Numbered from the stretch's first letter, positions 23,498 to 33,501 are shown. The stretch is 64,000 nucleotides of DNA from Flavobacterium sp. N2820 (GCF_025947285.1 NZ_CP110008.1:1178001-1242000), one strand, 5' to 3'. A program made the numbers and translations. The notes: a model not told the origin generated them from the letters alone.

Positions 23498-23887
23498 TTA
23501 TTTTACGGTCGGTTTGTTTTCACTGTTCCAGTTGGTAATACCACCTTCTAAATCTGTAATGGTTGTAAAACCTAATTCTTTCAAACGAGCCGATGCTTTA
23601 GCACTTCTTCCACCCGATTTGCAATACACCATCACTGGTTTTGTTTTATCCAAAGCAGCTACTTGCGCATCAAAATCATCCCCCATAATGTTAATATTCT
23701 TAGCGTTTTCGATATGTCCTTCACTAAATTCTTCCGGAGTTCTTACGTCAATTAATTGTATTTCAGGTTGTTTGAGTTGTTGCTCATAAGCAGCAATATC
23801 TACTACTTGCACACCTTCAACTTGCTTTTTAATACATGAGGTCAAACTCATCAATACTACTAATACGCTTAAAATTCTTATTTTCAT
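23498..23887 (-). CDS. Rhodanese-domain lipoprotein
   Basis: A 129-residue protein with a lipoprotein signal (LTSC, lipidated cysteine 18) and one rhodanese domain: LIDVRTPEEFSEGHIENAKN and the active loop VYCKSGGRS with catalytic Cys89. Rhodanese domains carry persulfide sulfur; here it would act in the periplasm or outer membrane. Between csaA and thioredoxin, which suggests a thiol or sulfur-related operon. Confidence 0.87.
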   Translation of the reverse strand: MKIRILSVLVVLMSLTSCIKKQVEGVQVVDIAAYEQQLKQPEIQLIDVRTPEEFSEGHIENAKNINIMGDDFDAQVAALDKTKPVMVYCKSGGRSAKASARLKELGFTTITDLEGGITNWNSENKPTVK

Positions 23888-23926
23888 TTCTTTCCTTTTT
23901 AATTTGCTTAAATATACAAAAAAATA

Positions 23927-24277
23927 TTAATTCAACTGATTTTGGATGATGGCAACCAAATCTTTGGTACTCAATACACCTGATTGACGCCAAAGCATTT
24001 TACCTGATTTGAACAACATTAGCGTTGGCACACCACGCACCATAAAATGACTGGCCAAATCTTGATGCTGGTCTACATTGATTTTAATTATCTTTATATC
24101 GTCTTTAATGATGCCTTTTACTTCTTGTAAAATTGGAGACATCATTTTACATGGACCACACCAATCTGCATAAAAATCTACCAAAACTAATTGATTAGAT
24201 TGTATTACTTCTTTAAACTTTGCATTCATGTGATTGATTTTATTGATTTCAAAGGTATTGATTTCAGAGGCTTTCAT
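23927..24277 (-). CDS. Thioredoxin
   Basis: A 116-residue thioredoxin with active site WCGPC (Cys40, Cys43), FYAD before it and the cis-proline loop RGVPTL. It reduces disulfides in cytosolic proteins. The chosen start (ATG 24277) gives a 16-residue extension over the usual length; the internal ATG at 24229 would give the standard 100-residue form and may be the true start. Divergent from hemN, with a 14-bp palindrome in the shared upstream region. Confidence 0.9.
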   Translation of the reverse strand: MKASEINTFEINKINHMNAKFKEVIQSNQLVLVDFYADWCGPCKMMSPILQEVKGIIKDDIKIIKINVDQHQDLASHFMVRGVPTLMLFKSGKMLWRQSGVLSTKDLVAIIQNQLN

Positions 24278-24304
24278 CTGTAATATTTGTTACATAAGCG
24301 CGAT

Positions 24305-24318
24305 ATGATAATTATCAT
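24305..24318. promoter_or_regulatory. Palindrome between trx and hemN (possible operator)
   Basis: ATGATAATTATCAT is a perfect 14-bp palindrome in the 95-bp divergent region. Its form resembles Fur- or FNR-type sites, but no assignment can be made. Confidence 0.35.
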
Positions 24319-24372
24319 TTTTTATTTTATGGGACTATAATACCTTCGTATTATGAAAAAATTGTTTCCGTT

Positions 24373-25737
24373 ATGCAAGTTTCTTTAGTACAAAAATACA
24401 ACGTTCCAGGCCCTCGATATACGAGCTATCCTACTGTGCCTTATTGGGAAGAGGATTTATTCCATGTTGAAGATTGGAAAAAATCATTGTTACAATCCTT
24501 TAAAGAATCAAACGCTGCTGAAGGAATTAGTTTATATATTCATTTGCCATTTTGCGAAAGTCTATGCACTTTTTGTGGATGCAATAAACGAATTACAAAA
24601 CGCCACGAAGTTGAAAATCCCTATATTTTAGCTGTTTTAAAAGAATGGCGCATGTATTGTGATCTTTTTCCAAGAAAACCAATCATCAAAGAAATTCATT
24701 TAGGTGGCGGAACACCAACATTTTTTTCTCCTGAAAATTTAGAATTATTGATTAACGGAATATTTAAATTTGCCGATAAAGCTCCAAATTATGAATTTAG
24801 TTTTGAAGGGCATCCCAATAATACCACTCGTCAACACTTGCAAAAATTATACGATTTAGGGTTTAGACGAGTTAGTTTTGGCGTACAAGATTATGCTGAA
24901 AAAGTACAACAAGCCATTCATAGAATACAACCGTTTCACAATGTAGCCAAAGTAACTTTTTGGGCAAAAGAAATTGGCTATACTTCCATTGGACATGATT
25001 TAATTTTTGGATTACCATTTCAAACCTTAGAAAACGTAATCGATACGATAGATAAAACTAAATCGCTGCAACCCGATCGATTGGCATTTTACAGTTATGC
25101 ACATGTGCCTTGGATTAAAGGAAATGGGCAACGTGGTTTTAATGATGAAGATTTACCTCAAGATGACGAAAAACGAAAATTGTATGAAGAAGGTAAAAAA
25201 TTATTAGCGAAAAATGACTATCAAGAAATCGGAATGGATCATTTTGCTTTGAAAAACGATAGCATGTTCACTTCGTTTAATGAAGGAAAATTACATCGAA
25301 ATTTCATGGGATATACGGCTTCAAAAACACAATTAATGATCGGACTTGGCGTTTCATCAATTAGTGATAGTTGGTACAGTTTTGCGCAAAACGAAAAAAC
25401 AATCGAAGATTATTATGCGCGATTAGAAGCCAATCAATTACCCGTTTTTAGAGGACATTTACTTACTCCAGAAGATTTAGTTATTAGAAAACACATTTTA
25501 AATTTAATGTGCCAATTTACAACTTCATGGGACGATGCATCAATGCAATTTCCAGAATTAGATGAAATTCACTCCAATTTAGAAGAAATGGAAGCCGATG
25601 GCTTATTGAAATTCTTAGATCATGGAATTATCGTTACCGAAAAAGGAAAACCTTTTGTACGTAATATTTGTATGGCTTTTGATTTACGTTTAATCCGAAA
25701 AGCACCAGAAACAAAGTTGTTTTCAATGACAATATGA
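24373..25737 (+). CDS. hemN: Oxygen-independent coproporphyrinogen III oxidase
   Basis: A 454-residue radical-SAM enzyme that decarboxylates coproporphyrinogen III to protoporphyrinogen IX in anaerobic heme synthesis. The start PGPRYTSYPT is the HemN family N-terminus; the cluster motif is CESLCTFCGC (Cys61, Cys65, Cys68, with HemN-typical extra Cys70), followed by GGGTP for SAM binding and the C-terminal HemN domain. Length matches the family. Monocistronic, divergent from thioredoxin. Confidence 0.95.
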   Translation: MQVSLVQKYNVPGPRYTSYPTVPYWEEDLFHVEDWKKSLLQSFKESNAAEGISLYIHLPFCESLCTFCGCNKRITKRHEVENPYILAVLKEWRMYCDLFPRKPIIKEIHLGGGTPTFFSPENLELLINGIFKFADKAPNYEFSFEGHPNNTTRQHLQKLYDLGFRRVSFGVQDYAEKVQQAIHRIQPFHNVAKVTFWAKEIGYTSIGHDLIFGLPFQTLENVIDTIDKTKSLQPDRLAFYSYAHVPWIKGNGQRGFNDEDLPQDDEKRKLYEEGKKLLAKNDYQEIGMDHFALKNDSMFTSFNEGKLHRNFMGYTASKTQLMIGLGVSSISDSWYSFAQNEKTIEDYYARLEANQLPVFRGHLLTPEDLVIRKHILNLMCQFTTSWDDASMQFPELDEIHSNLEEMEADGLLKFLDHGIIVTEKGKPFVRNICMAFDLRLIRKAPETKLFSMTI

Positions 25738-25789
25738 TTTTAAATACCGAAAAACAAAATCTAAATTTCAAAATTTCATATAAATCCCA

Positions 25790-25845
25790 ATTCTTAAATT
25801 CTAAAATCTTAATACTTAATACTTTATTCTTAATACTCATTCCTA
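25790..25845. repeat. Imperfect 7-bp tandem repeat (AATTCTA/AATACTT type)
   Basis: Eight successive heptamers such as AATTCTA, AAATCTT, AATACTT, AATACTT, TATTCTT, AATACTC fill the spacer between the convergent hemN and Omp85-like genes. Confidence 0.65.
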
Positions 25846-27672
25846 CTCATATCGAATGTAAGCGGGTTTGCCTAATTGAAAGTCATTTAAGGTTAAATCG
25901 GTATTTTCAAACGAATTGGTTTTTAAAATATTATCGCCTTCAAACGGAATGGATGGATAGTATGAAAACGAAATTTGAAAACTATTAAACACCAAAAAAT
26001 CATTATTAATCTGTACACCAACACTAAATTTTGAATATACTTTACTACTAAACAATGCTTTTTTTTCGGCTAGCGAACCCATAGAAACATTCAAGTAAGG
26101 ACTAAAACGAAATCCATACCAACTTCCCGGTACATAGGACTGTGTTTGCAAAGAAAGTACCCATTTTTGTGAACCTAAAATACGATTGTTAAAACCCTCA
26201 ATACCATAGTAATCGTTTAATGTAAGTTGGTCTTTAAAAGAAACATCTCTATTATTTCCCCAAATGTATGTTGGCTTTACAAATTGACGAAAACGCCACT
26301 TTCCCCAACTCATCAAAGGGCTAAAATAGTTGAATCCTACTTTGAATGCCGTTTGCTCAGTAATGCCTTTGTTGTAAAAACTTCCCCAGTCTATAAAGCT
26401 GCTCAAATAACCAAAACTGTATTTTTTTCCGTGAGAAATTGAAATTCCAGAATACAATCTTGATTGATTGTTTTTATCTTGATGTCCAAAAATTAATGCA
26501 ATATTTTGTCCATATGGAATATCCTCAATAATATCGTAATTAAAGACATATTTATCTTGATAAAAACGTTGTTTAGAAAGTCCTACATAACCAATAATGT
26601 TTTTTTCTGAAGCAAAAAATGAACTTGGATCCAATGTTTCATCTGGTTTTCTTAAAATCGCTTTTCGGTTAAAATTTATGGCCGCAATCAAGTTGGTATA
26701 AATATTGTCTTTTACAATTTTCTTGTTTAAACGAAATGCTCGACCATACCAATATTCTTGAAATTCAAACTTTGTAGGAACATAAACCAACGAATCTGAA
26801 ACTGGAAATTGTTCGGTAAACATGGTGTTTTCAAAACTTAATCCTCCAGCATTTTTTGTGAAAACAGAATAAAAAGGCCTATTTAAACTTACTTTTCTTT
26901 TACTATCGTTATCAAAATCATTACTGTATTCAAGATCAAAACGAATAAACGTATTTAAAACATTATTAATCGTATAATTTCCAAAAATAGCTTTTTCGCT
27001 CGGTGAAAACTGATTGCCAATTTCACCTGAAATTTGATGCCCTAATCCAAAAATATTGCGCTCAGTTAATTTAATACTGCTTTTACTACTGGATAAACTT
27101 CCTGTTGGAATCAATGTCCATGAATCTAAAACACGTACTTTAATATCAATAGAATCTGATGTTGAACCTAAAAAAATTGGCGTTACAACAACTTCTCTGA
27201 TGTAACGTTGACTTCTAATCAAACGCTCTGATTCTTTCAAAAGTAACGAATCACAGAGGCTATTTTTTCTAAAAAGTAATAAATTTCGAATAGTAAACTC
27301 TTTCGTTTTCAAGTGAATCGAATTTCCAAAACGCTCAAAACTATTTCTAGGCTTTTTAGCTTCATTGGTCACCGATTGTCCAAATGGATCTAATGTTTCA
27401 ATTGTAATATTTCTAATTATTTTTCCATTTAATTTATTCGTAATCAATGGCTTGATAACTGATTTTTTCTTTGGGACTAAATTTTCAGCTTTCACCGCCG
27501 AAGATCTAAAAAGTAGCTTGTATACAAATTTATTAAACTTACTTTTTTTTGATAGATCATGAATATCTTGATATAATGTATTGGTACTGTCTTGCTCTTT
27601 TACTTGAGCCCAAACGCCCTCGCAAAAAAAGCAAAAAACAAACACAAAAAATACACTAACTTTTTTATTCAT
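25843..27672 (-). CDS. Omp85-like outer-membrane protein with POTRA domain
   Basis: A 609-residue protein with signal peptide (MNKKVSVFFVFVFCFFCEGVWAQ is its first 23 residues in outline: basic start, hydrophobic core, AQ cleavage). Residues about 80-190 have a POTRA-like domain (GKIIRNITIETLDPF ... SQRYIREVVVTPIFL), then a long beta barrel of aromatic-ended strands to the C-terminus. The Omp85 superfamily inserts or translocates proteins at the outer membrane; this single-POTRA protein is shorter than BamA, and its substrate is unknown. ATG at 27672. Confidence 0.72.
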   Translation of the reverse strand: MNKKVSVFFVFVFCFFCEGVWAQVKEQDSTNTLYQDIHDLSKKSKFNKFVYKLLFRSSAVKAENLVPKKKSVIKPLITNKLNGKIIRNITIETLDPFGQSVTNEAKKPRNSFERFGNSIHLKTKEFTIRNLLLFRKNSLCDSLLLKESERLIRSQRYIREVVVTPIFLGSTSDSIDIKVRVLDSWTLIPTGSLSSSKSSIKLTERNIFGLGHQISGEIGNQFSPSEKAIFGNYTINNVLNTFIRFDLEYSNDFDNDSKRKVSLNRPFYSVFTKNAGGLSFENTMFTEQFPVSDSLVYVPTKFEFQEYWYGRAFRLNKKIVKDNIYTNLIAAINFNRKAILRKPDETLDPSSFFASEKNIIGYVGLSKQRFYQDKYVFNYDIIEDIPYGQNIALIFGHQDKNNQSRLYSGISISHGKKYSFGYLSSFIDWGSFYNKGITEQTAFKVGFNYFSPLMSWGKWRFRQFVKPTYIWGNNRDVSFKDQLTLNDYYGIEGFNNRILGSQKWVLSLQTQSYVPGSWYGFRFSPYLNVSMGSLAEKKALFSSKVYSKFSVGVQINNDFLVFNSFQISFSYYPSIPFEGDNILKTNSFENTDLTLNDFQLGKPAYIRYE

Positions 27673-27784
27673 AATTACATTAAACTCTTTTCAATCCAAT
27701 TTAGTATGTTCAATTTTGTAAAGTAAATGAAAATGCAACAAACTTTGTTACATCGTAAAAAAAAATCATTACAAAAAGATTATG

Positions 27785-27792
27785 TACCTTTG
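27785..27792 (+). promoter_or_regulatory. -7 element of the DEAD-box helicase gene
   Basis: TACCTTTG matches TAnnTTTG, 27 bp upstream of the ATG at 27812, and excludes the earlier in-frame start at 27782. Confidence 0.55.
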
Positions 27793-27811
27793 CACAAATT
27801 TAATACCCTTT

Positions 27812-29158
27812 ATGAAAACGTTCCAAGAATTCGATTTACCAAAATCACTACAAAAAGCATTAGACGAATTAGGTTTTGTTCACGCTACACCTATTCAAGA
27901 AAAATCGCATGCTGTAATTCTTTCTGGAAGAGATATGATGGGCATTGCACAAACGGGAACAGGAAAAACTTTTGCCTATTTATTGCCCATTTTAAAACAA
28001 TGGAAATTTCAAAATAACGAATCAGCAAGAATTGTAATTTTAGTTCCAACGCGTGAATTAGTAGTTCAAGTTGCTGAAGAAGTAGAAAAACTAACCAAAT
28101 ACATGAGTGTGAGAACACTTGGTATTTATGGTGGTGTCAACATCAACACGCAACGAAAAGCATTAGCGCAAGGTGTCGATATTTTAGTAGGAACGCCAGG
28201 TCGTGTAATGGATTTAGGCTTAGATGGTGTGTTACGTTTTGACGAATTACAAAAATTAGTCATCGATGAATTTGACGAAATCTTAAATCTTGGCTTTAGA
28301 ACCCAATTGACTTCGATTTTATCCATGATGCGAGGCAAAAAACAAAACATCTTATTTTCGGCAACCATGACCGAAGAAGTAGATGCGATGTTAGATGAAT
28401 ATTTTGAATTTCCAGAAGAGGTTTCATTAGCCCAAAGCGGAACACCTTTAGAACAAATTGAGCAAATCGTATATCAAGTTCCAAACTTTTTGACTAAATT
28501 AAACATGTTGAAACATTTGGTTCGTGCAACCGAAACCATGGAACGTGTGTTGATTTTCGTCAACAACAAACGTATTGTGGATTTGGTTTTTGAAACCTTA
28601 GACGAAGAGTTTCCAGAACAATTTGGTGTCATTCACTCCAATAAATCGCAAAACTATCGTTTAAATACCATGGCTTCTTTTCAAGCTGGTGAATTACGTG
28701 GTTTGGTTACAACCGATATTATGGCACGTGGTTTAGATATTTCTGATATTACACACGTTATCAACTTACAATTTACCGAAGAACCAGAAAAATACATGCA
28801 CCGTATTGGTAGAACAGGTCGTGCTGATAAAACAGGTATTGCAATCAGTTTGGTTTCTCCAAGTGAAGTAGAGTCAAAAATTGAGGTAGAATTACTAATG
28901 AATACCGAAATTAAAGAATTTCCACTTCCCGAGGATTTAAAAATCGAAGAACGCTATTTGGATTTCGAAAAAGAGAAGAAAAAAATGAAATTCTTGTTGA
29001 AAACGCCTAAAAAAGAAGGTGGCGAAGCCTTTCACAAGAAAAAAGATAAAAATGCTAAAGTAAACCTTGGCGGACCAGGAAAACGTAAACCCCGTAAAAC
29101 CGAATCGAGAAATAGAAATATCGAACGTAAAAGAGACGAGAAAAGAAAGAAGAAATAG
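27812..29158 (+). CDS. DEAD-box ATP-dependent RNA helicase (DEFD variant)
   Basis: A 448-residue RNA helicase. Q motif in residues 7-29 (FDLPKSLQKAL ... ATPIQ), Walker A AQTGTGKT (46-53), PTREL, GTPGR, motif II DEFD (152-155) in place of DEAD, SAT (183-185), and HRIGRTGR in the second RecA domain. The basic C-terminal tail rich in lysine and arginine probably binds RNA. Members remodel RNA in ribosome assembly or decay, often cold-induced. Confidence 0.93.
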   Translation: MKTFQEFDLPKSLQKALDELGFVHATPIQEKSHAVILSGRDMMGIAQTGTGKTFAYLLPILKQWKFQNNESARIVILVPTRELVVQVAEEVEKLTKYMSVRTLGIYGGVNINTQRKALAQGVDILVGTPGRVMDLGLDGVLRFDELQKLVIDEFDEILNLGFRTQLTSILSMMRGKKQNILFSATMTEEVDAMLDEYFEFPEEVSLAQSGTPLEQIEQIVYQVPNFLTKLNMLKHLVRATETMERVLIFVNNKRIVDLVFETLDEEFPEQFGVIHSNKSQNYRLNTMASFQAGELRGLVTTDIMARGLDISDITHVINLQFTEEPEKYMHRIGRTGRADKTGIAISLVSPSEVESKIEVELLMNTEIKEFPLPEDLKIEERYLDFEKEKKKMKFLLKTPKKEGGEAFHKKKDKNAKVNLGGPGKRKPRKTESRNRNIERKRDEKRKKK

Positions 29159-29257
29159 TATTCAGTGTTCAGTATTGAGTTGGCAGTAAAAAATCTGTGA
29201 AAATTTCTCAAATTTGCGTCATCTGTGTTCCAAAAAAACAACACACAACATTTTCTG

Positions 29258-29285
29258 AAATCTAAATTCTAAATTCTAAATTCTA
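29258..29285. repeat. 7-bp tandem repeat (AATTCTA)
   Basis: Four heptamers, AAATCTA then three AATTCTA, in the 157-bp spacer before the BatA-like gene. The same spacer has two reverse copies of the ACTGAAC-type heptamer at about 29161-29175. Confidence 0.65.
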
Positions 29286-29315
29286 TTTCGTACTTTTGAC
29301 AAATTCTAATTATAA

Positions 29316-31241
29316 ATGCAGTTCAAACATCCAGAAATTCTCTACTTCCTTTTTCTGTTGGTTATACCAATTTTGGTGCATTTATTTCAATTACGTCGTT
29401 TTAAAAAAGAGTATTTTACTAACGTAAAACTCCTCAAAGAACTTCAAATTCAAACCCGAAAAAGTTCTAAAATCAAGAAATGGTTGTTGTTAGCCACACG
29501 ATTATTACTATTAGCTTGTTTGATTTTAGCCTTTGCACAGCCTTTTTTTGAAGCCAAAGACACTACCAATAAAGGCAATGAATTAATCATTATATTAGAC
29601 AATTCGTTTTCCATGCAAGCTAAAGGTGCAAAAGGCGAATTACTCAAACGTAGCGTCCAAGAATTATTAGAAGAATTACCTGAAACCCAACAATTTTCGT
29701 TAGTAACCAATTCAGAAGTTTTTTGGGATACAGATATTAAATCGATTCAAAAAGAATTGCAAAATTTAGAGTATTCAGCGATGCCTTTTCAGTTGGATTA
29801 TCTAATCAATCAGGTTGAAACCAAAAAGAAAAACACGAAAAAAGACTACGTTATCATTACCGATGCCATTCAATCGGAAAGTAAAAAAGCATTGGATTTA
29901 GCTGAAAACAATATCGTATATTTCATTCAGCCTGAAGCCGAAAATAAAAACAATATCAGCATTGAAAAAGTACTAATTTCTCAAGTTTTGGACCAATTTT
30001 ATGAATTGAAAATTTCGTTGAATGCTTTTGGTGATACTGATTTAGAAGTACCTCTTTCCGTTTTTAGTAACAATAAAGCAGTTGCAAAAACCATTGCGAA
30101 ATTTGAAAATCAGAAAACCGAAATTCAAATTACGATTCCAAAAAGTGACTTTCACGGAAATATTAGTATTGAAGATAATAGTTTAAGCTATGACAACGAT
30201 TTTTATCTAAGCATTTCAAAACCTGAAAAAGCGAATGTAATTGCCATTGGAACTTCAGACAAAAACAATTTCTTGAGTCGCATTTTTACGGCTGATGAGT
30301 TCAATTTTCAAAGTACAGCATTAGCTACTTTAGATTACAATCAAATTGAAAATCAAGATGCGATTGTGCTGAATGAATTGGAAGATTTGCCAGTTGCTTT
30401 AGGAACAACGCTAAAATCGTTTTACGAAAAAGGAGGAAATATCATCTTGATTCCGAATGCGAAAAACACAACAAGTCTATTGAATACTTTCGCAAAAAAC
30501 TTCGGTGGATTAAATTATTCGCAACTAACAAACGCTGAAAAACAAATCACGAAAATCAATTTTAGTCATCCGTTATACCAAACGGTTTTTGAGAAAAAAG
30601 TGACTAATTTTCAATATCCAAATACAAAAGAAAGCTTTGGTTTATCTGGAATTACAAACATTTTACAATTCGAAGACAATTCGGTTTTTGTAGGTTCAAC
30701 TACCAATCGATTGGGCACTTTTTATGCATTTTCGGCTCCGATAAACAAACAAAATAGTAATTTTCAGAATGCACCTTTAATTGTTCCAACACTTTATAAC
30801 ATGGGACAAAATCAAGGTAAAACAGGCATTAACGCTTATACCATTGGTGAAAACGAAAATCTTATTTTAGAAACTATTTTAGCAAAAGACGAAGTGATTT
30901 CCGTAAAAAATAAAGCGTATAGTTTCATTCCAATGCAACAAATTTTAAATGCAAAATGCAAGTTATCCTTTGGCGATTATCCTGAAAAAGCAGGGAATTT
31001 TGAAGTAATAAAAGGCGATGAATCGTTAAAGAAAATCAGTTTCAACTATCCAAGAACGGAAAGTGATTTAACGCAAATTTCAACTGCAAATTTTGAAAAT
31101 TTCACCAAAGTAAACAATATAAATACCGTTCTAAACGACATTGCTTCCGAACGCACGAGCAACGAAATTTGGAAATGGTTTATCATCGCAACACTACTAC
31201 TTTTACTAACAGAACTACTAATCCAAAAATTTGTAAAATGA
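29316..31241 (+). CDS. BatA/vWA-domain membrane protein
   Basis: A 641-residue protein with the BatA-type N-terminus: two hydrophobic segments (residues 8-24 and 56-76) flanking a basic loop, then a von Willebrand A domain with MIDAS-like DNSFS at 95-99, a long beta-rich extracytoplasmic part and a C-terminal transmembrane helix (about 617-637). BatA-like proteins are linked to stress tolerance in Bacteroidota but their molecular role is unclear. First gene of a four-gene cluster; its stop overlaps the start of the next gene (ATGA). Confidence 0.82.
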   Translation: MQFKHPEILYFLFLLVIPILVHLFQLRRFKKEYFTNVKLLKELQIQTRKSSKIKKWLLLATRLLLLACLILAFAQPFFEAKDTTNKGNELIIILDNSFSMQAKGAKGELLKRSVQELLEELPETQQFSLVTNSEVFWDTDIKSIQKELQNLEYSAMPFQLDYLINQVETKKKNTKKDYVIITDAIQSESKKALDLAENNIVYFIQPEAENKNNISIEKVLISQVLDQFYELKISLNAFGDTDLEVPLSVFSNNKAVAKTIAKFENQKTEIQITIPKSDFHGNISIEDNSLSYDNDFYLSISKPEKANVIAIGTSDKNNFLSRIFTADEFNFQSTALATLDYNQIENQDAIVLNELEDLPVALGTTLKSFYEKGGNIILIPNAKNTTSLLNTFAKNFGGLNYSQLTNAEKQITKINFSHPLYQTVFEKKVTNFQYPNTKESFGLSGITNILQFEDNSVFVGSTTNRLGTFYAFSAPINKQNSNFQNAPLIVPTLYNMGQNQGKTGINAYTIGENENLILETILAKDEVISVKNKAYSFIPMQQILNAKCKLSFGDYPEKAGNFEVIKGDESLKKISFNYPRTESDLTQISTANFENFTKVNNINTVLNDIASERTSNEIWKWFIIATLLLLLTELLIQKFVK

Positions 31242-32497
31242 CGCAAGTTATTCTAAAACAAGTAAAAATTATCGACGCTTCAAGTCCGTTTCACAACCAA
31301 ACAATGGACATCAAAATTGAAAACGGAACGATAACTCAAATAGAAAAAGAAATTTCGACAACTCCTGATTTCAAAGTAGTTGAAATGCCAAATTTACATA
31401 TCTCACAAGGTTGGATGGACAGCTCGGTTTCGTTTGGAGAACCAGGCTATGAAGACCGAGAAACCATAGAAAACGGACTAAAGGTTGCTGCAAAAAGCGG
31501 ATTTACAGCAGTAGCATTACAGCCTAATTCAAATCCAGTAATAGACAACCAAGCACAAGTTCGATTTGTAATTGACAAAGCAAAAAATCAAGCAACTTCC
31601 TTATATCCAATTGGTGCATTAACCAAAGGAAGCGAAGGAACCGATTTAGCGGAATTATTCGATATGAAAAACGCTGGAGCAATTGCTTTTGGTGATTATA
31701 AAAAAGCCTTACAAAACGCAAATCTTCAGAAAATTGCTTTACAATATGTACAAGATTTTGACGGAATGGTAATTGCTTTTTGCCAAGATAGTTCTTTAAA
31801 AGGAATCGGTATTGCAAATGAAGGAGTGGTAAGTACCAAATTAGGTATGAAAGGAATTCCAGCTTTAGCCGAAGAATTACAAGTGGCACGTAATTTATTT
31901 TTATTGGAATATACAGGAGGAAAATTACATATTCCTACGATTTCAACACAAGGAAGTATAAAATTAATCAAAGAAGCTAAAGCAAAAGGATTGCAAGTTA
32001 CTTGTAGTGTTGCGGTTCATAATTTGGTATTAAACGACGAAATGTTACTTGGATTTGATTCGAGATACAAAGTATTGCCTCCATTGCGTGAAGAAGCTAC
32101 GAGAAAAGCTTTACTAGAAGCCGTTTTAGATGGAACAATTGATTGCATTACTTCTGACCATAATCCGTTAGACATCGAACATAAAAAATTAGAATTTGAT
32201 TTGGCCAAAGATGGAACTATCGGTTTAGAAAGTGCTTTTGGTGCTTTACTTACAATTTTACCACTTGAAGTAATAGTTAATAAATTGACCGCTAATAAAC
32301 TGGTTTTCAATATTAAAAACCCTACAATTGCAGTTGGAAATAAGGCTGATATTTCATTTTTTACAACTGATAACGAATGGGTATTTGGTAAAGAAAATAT
32401 CGAATCAAAATCAAAAAACTCGGCTTTCTTAGGACAAAAAATGAAAGGAAAAGCTGTAGGAATTTATAATAATGGTCAATTGATAATGAATGATTGA
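31238..32497 (+). CDS. Dihydroorotase-like protein, metal ligands missing (probable pseudoenzyme)
   Basis: A 419-residue amidohydrolase with dihydroorotase architecture (LQPNSNPVIDN, GALTKG, TSDHNPLD, GLESAFG). The metal-binding motif normally written DxHxHxxEPG reads DSSVSFGEPG here (residues 61-70), so both histidines are serines. The usual VTPHHL is VAVHNL and the HIxHxST-type motif is HIPTIST. Loss of these ligands predicts no catalysis, as in the non-catalytic PyrC' proteins that support aspartate transcarbamoylase in some bacteria. Overlaps the BatA-like gene by 4 bp. Confidence 0.85.
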   Translation: MTQVILKQVKIIDASSPFHNQTMDIKIENGTITQIEKEISTTPDFKVVEMPNLHISQGWMDSSVSFGEPGYEDRETIENGLKVAAKSGFTAVALQPNSNPVIDNQAQVRFVIDKAKNQATSLYPIGALTKGSEGTDLAELFDMKNAGAIAFGDYKKALQNANLQKIALQYVQDFDGMVIAFCQDSSLKGIGIANEGVVSTKLGMKGIPALAEELQVARNLFLLEYTGGKLHIPTISTQGSIKLIKEAKAKGLQVTCSVAVHNLVLNDEMLLGFDSRYKVLPPLREEATRKALLEAVLDGTIDCITSDHNPLDIEHKKLEFDLAKDGTIGLESAFGALLTILPLEVIVNKLTANKLVFNIKNPTIAVGNKADISFFTTDNEWVFGKENIESKSKNSAFLGQKMKGKAVGIYNNGQLIMND

Positions 32498-32517
32498 TAA
32501 TTACTAATTTTAGTGCT

Positions 32518-32859
32518 ATGAACGAAATTGAACAAGGAAAAAGTGAAATCGAAAAAGGAAAAATTACAGCAATTACTAGTTATATTTTGATAGTAGGAAT
32601 ATTAATTGCGCTTTCAATGAATGCTGAATCAAAAAATAAGTTTGCTTCATTTCATATCAAACAAGCGTTAGGATTAAATCTTACTTTTATTTCAATTGGA
32701 TTAGTAATTTCTAACTTTAGTAATACACAAATCTATGTTTCGTTTTGGGTGTTTTTTACTATATTATGGGTTTTTGGAATTTTATCCGCTATTAAAGGTG
32801 AAACGAAACCAATTCCATTAGTTGGAAATTTATATCAAAAATTATTCAAATCTTTTTAA
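32518..32859 (+). CDS. DUF4870-like membrane protein
   Basis: A 113-residue membrane protein with three hydrophobic segments (about 18-35, 52-70, 76-94) and the DUF4870-type core KFASFHIKQALGLNL. Function unknown. The ATG at 32518 is preferred to an upstream in-frame ATA/ATG context at 32494. It is followed directly by the esterase gene, whose ATG starts at the next base after its stop. Confidence 0.75.
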   Translation: MNEIEQGKSEIEKGKITAITSYILIVGILIALSMNAESKNKFASFHIKQALGLNLTFISIGLVISNFSNTQIYVSFWVFFTILWVFGILSAIKGETKPIPLVGNLYQKLFKSF

Positions 32860-33498
32860 ATGAATTTACACTATTTAATACAAGAACCAAAAGTTAAACA
32901 CGATAAAAACCCGTTATTACTACTATTACATGGTTATGGCAGCAATGAAGAAGATTTATTTTCTTTCGCTCCCGAATTGCCCGATGATAGTTATGTGATT
33001 TCTGTTCGCGCACCTTATGATTTACAACCTTATGGTCATGCTTGGTATGCGATTCATTTTGATGCTGATGAAAATAAATTTTCAGATAACGAACAAGCAA
33101 AAGAATCGGTTGAACTTATTGCTCATTTTATTGATGAAATCGTAAAAAAATATCCAATAGATGAATCAAATATTGCATTAATTGGTTTTAGTCAAGGCGC
33201 CATTTTAAGTTATGCCACTGCCCTAACCTATCCTGAAAAAGTAACAAAAGTTGTTGCTTTAAGTGGTTATTTAAATCAAGAAATCATACCTGAAGTTCTC
33301 GATACAAAAGCTATTTCGCATTTAAAATTCTTTATTTCTCACGGAAGTGTTGACCAAGTTATCCCTGTAGATTGGGCCCGCAAAGCTAAACCTGCTTTAG
33401 AAAAATTAGGCTTAGAAACCGAATACCAAGAATACCCAATTGGTCATGGTGTTTCACCAAAAAATTTCTTTGATTTTAAAGTATGGTTAACCAAATAA
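32860..33498 (+). CDS. Phospholipase/carboxylesterase-family alpha/beta hydrolase
   Basis: A 212-residue serine hydrolase. LLLLHGYGSNEEDL provides the oxyanion region, GFSQGA the nucleophile Ser111, HGSVDQVIP the acid Asp165 and GHGVSP the base His196, so the triad is complete. Related enzymes cleave carboxylic or thioesters in the cytosol. No signal peptide. Last gene of the cluster, followed by a terminator. Confidence 0.9.
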   Translation: MNLHYLIQEPKVKHDKNPLLLLLHGYGSNEEDLFSFAPELPDDSYVISVRAPYDLQPYGHAWYAIHFDADENKFSDNEQAKESVELIAHFIDEIVKKYPIDESNIALIGFSQGAILSYATALTYPEKVTKVVALSGYLNQEIIPEVLDTKAISHLKFFISHGSVDQVIPVDWARKAKPALEKLGLETEYQEYPIGHGVSPKNFFDFKVWLTK

Positions 33499-33501
33499 AA
33501 C

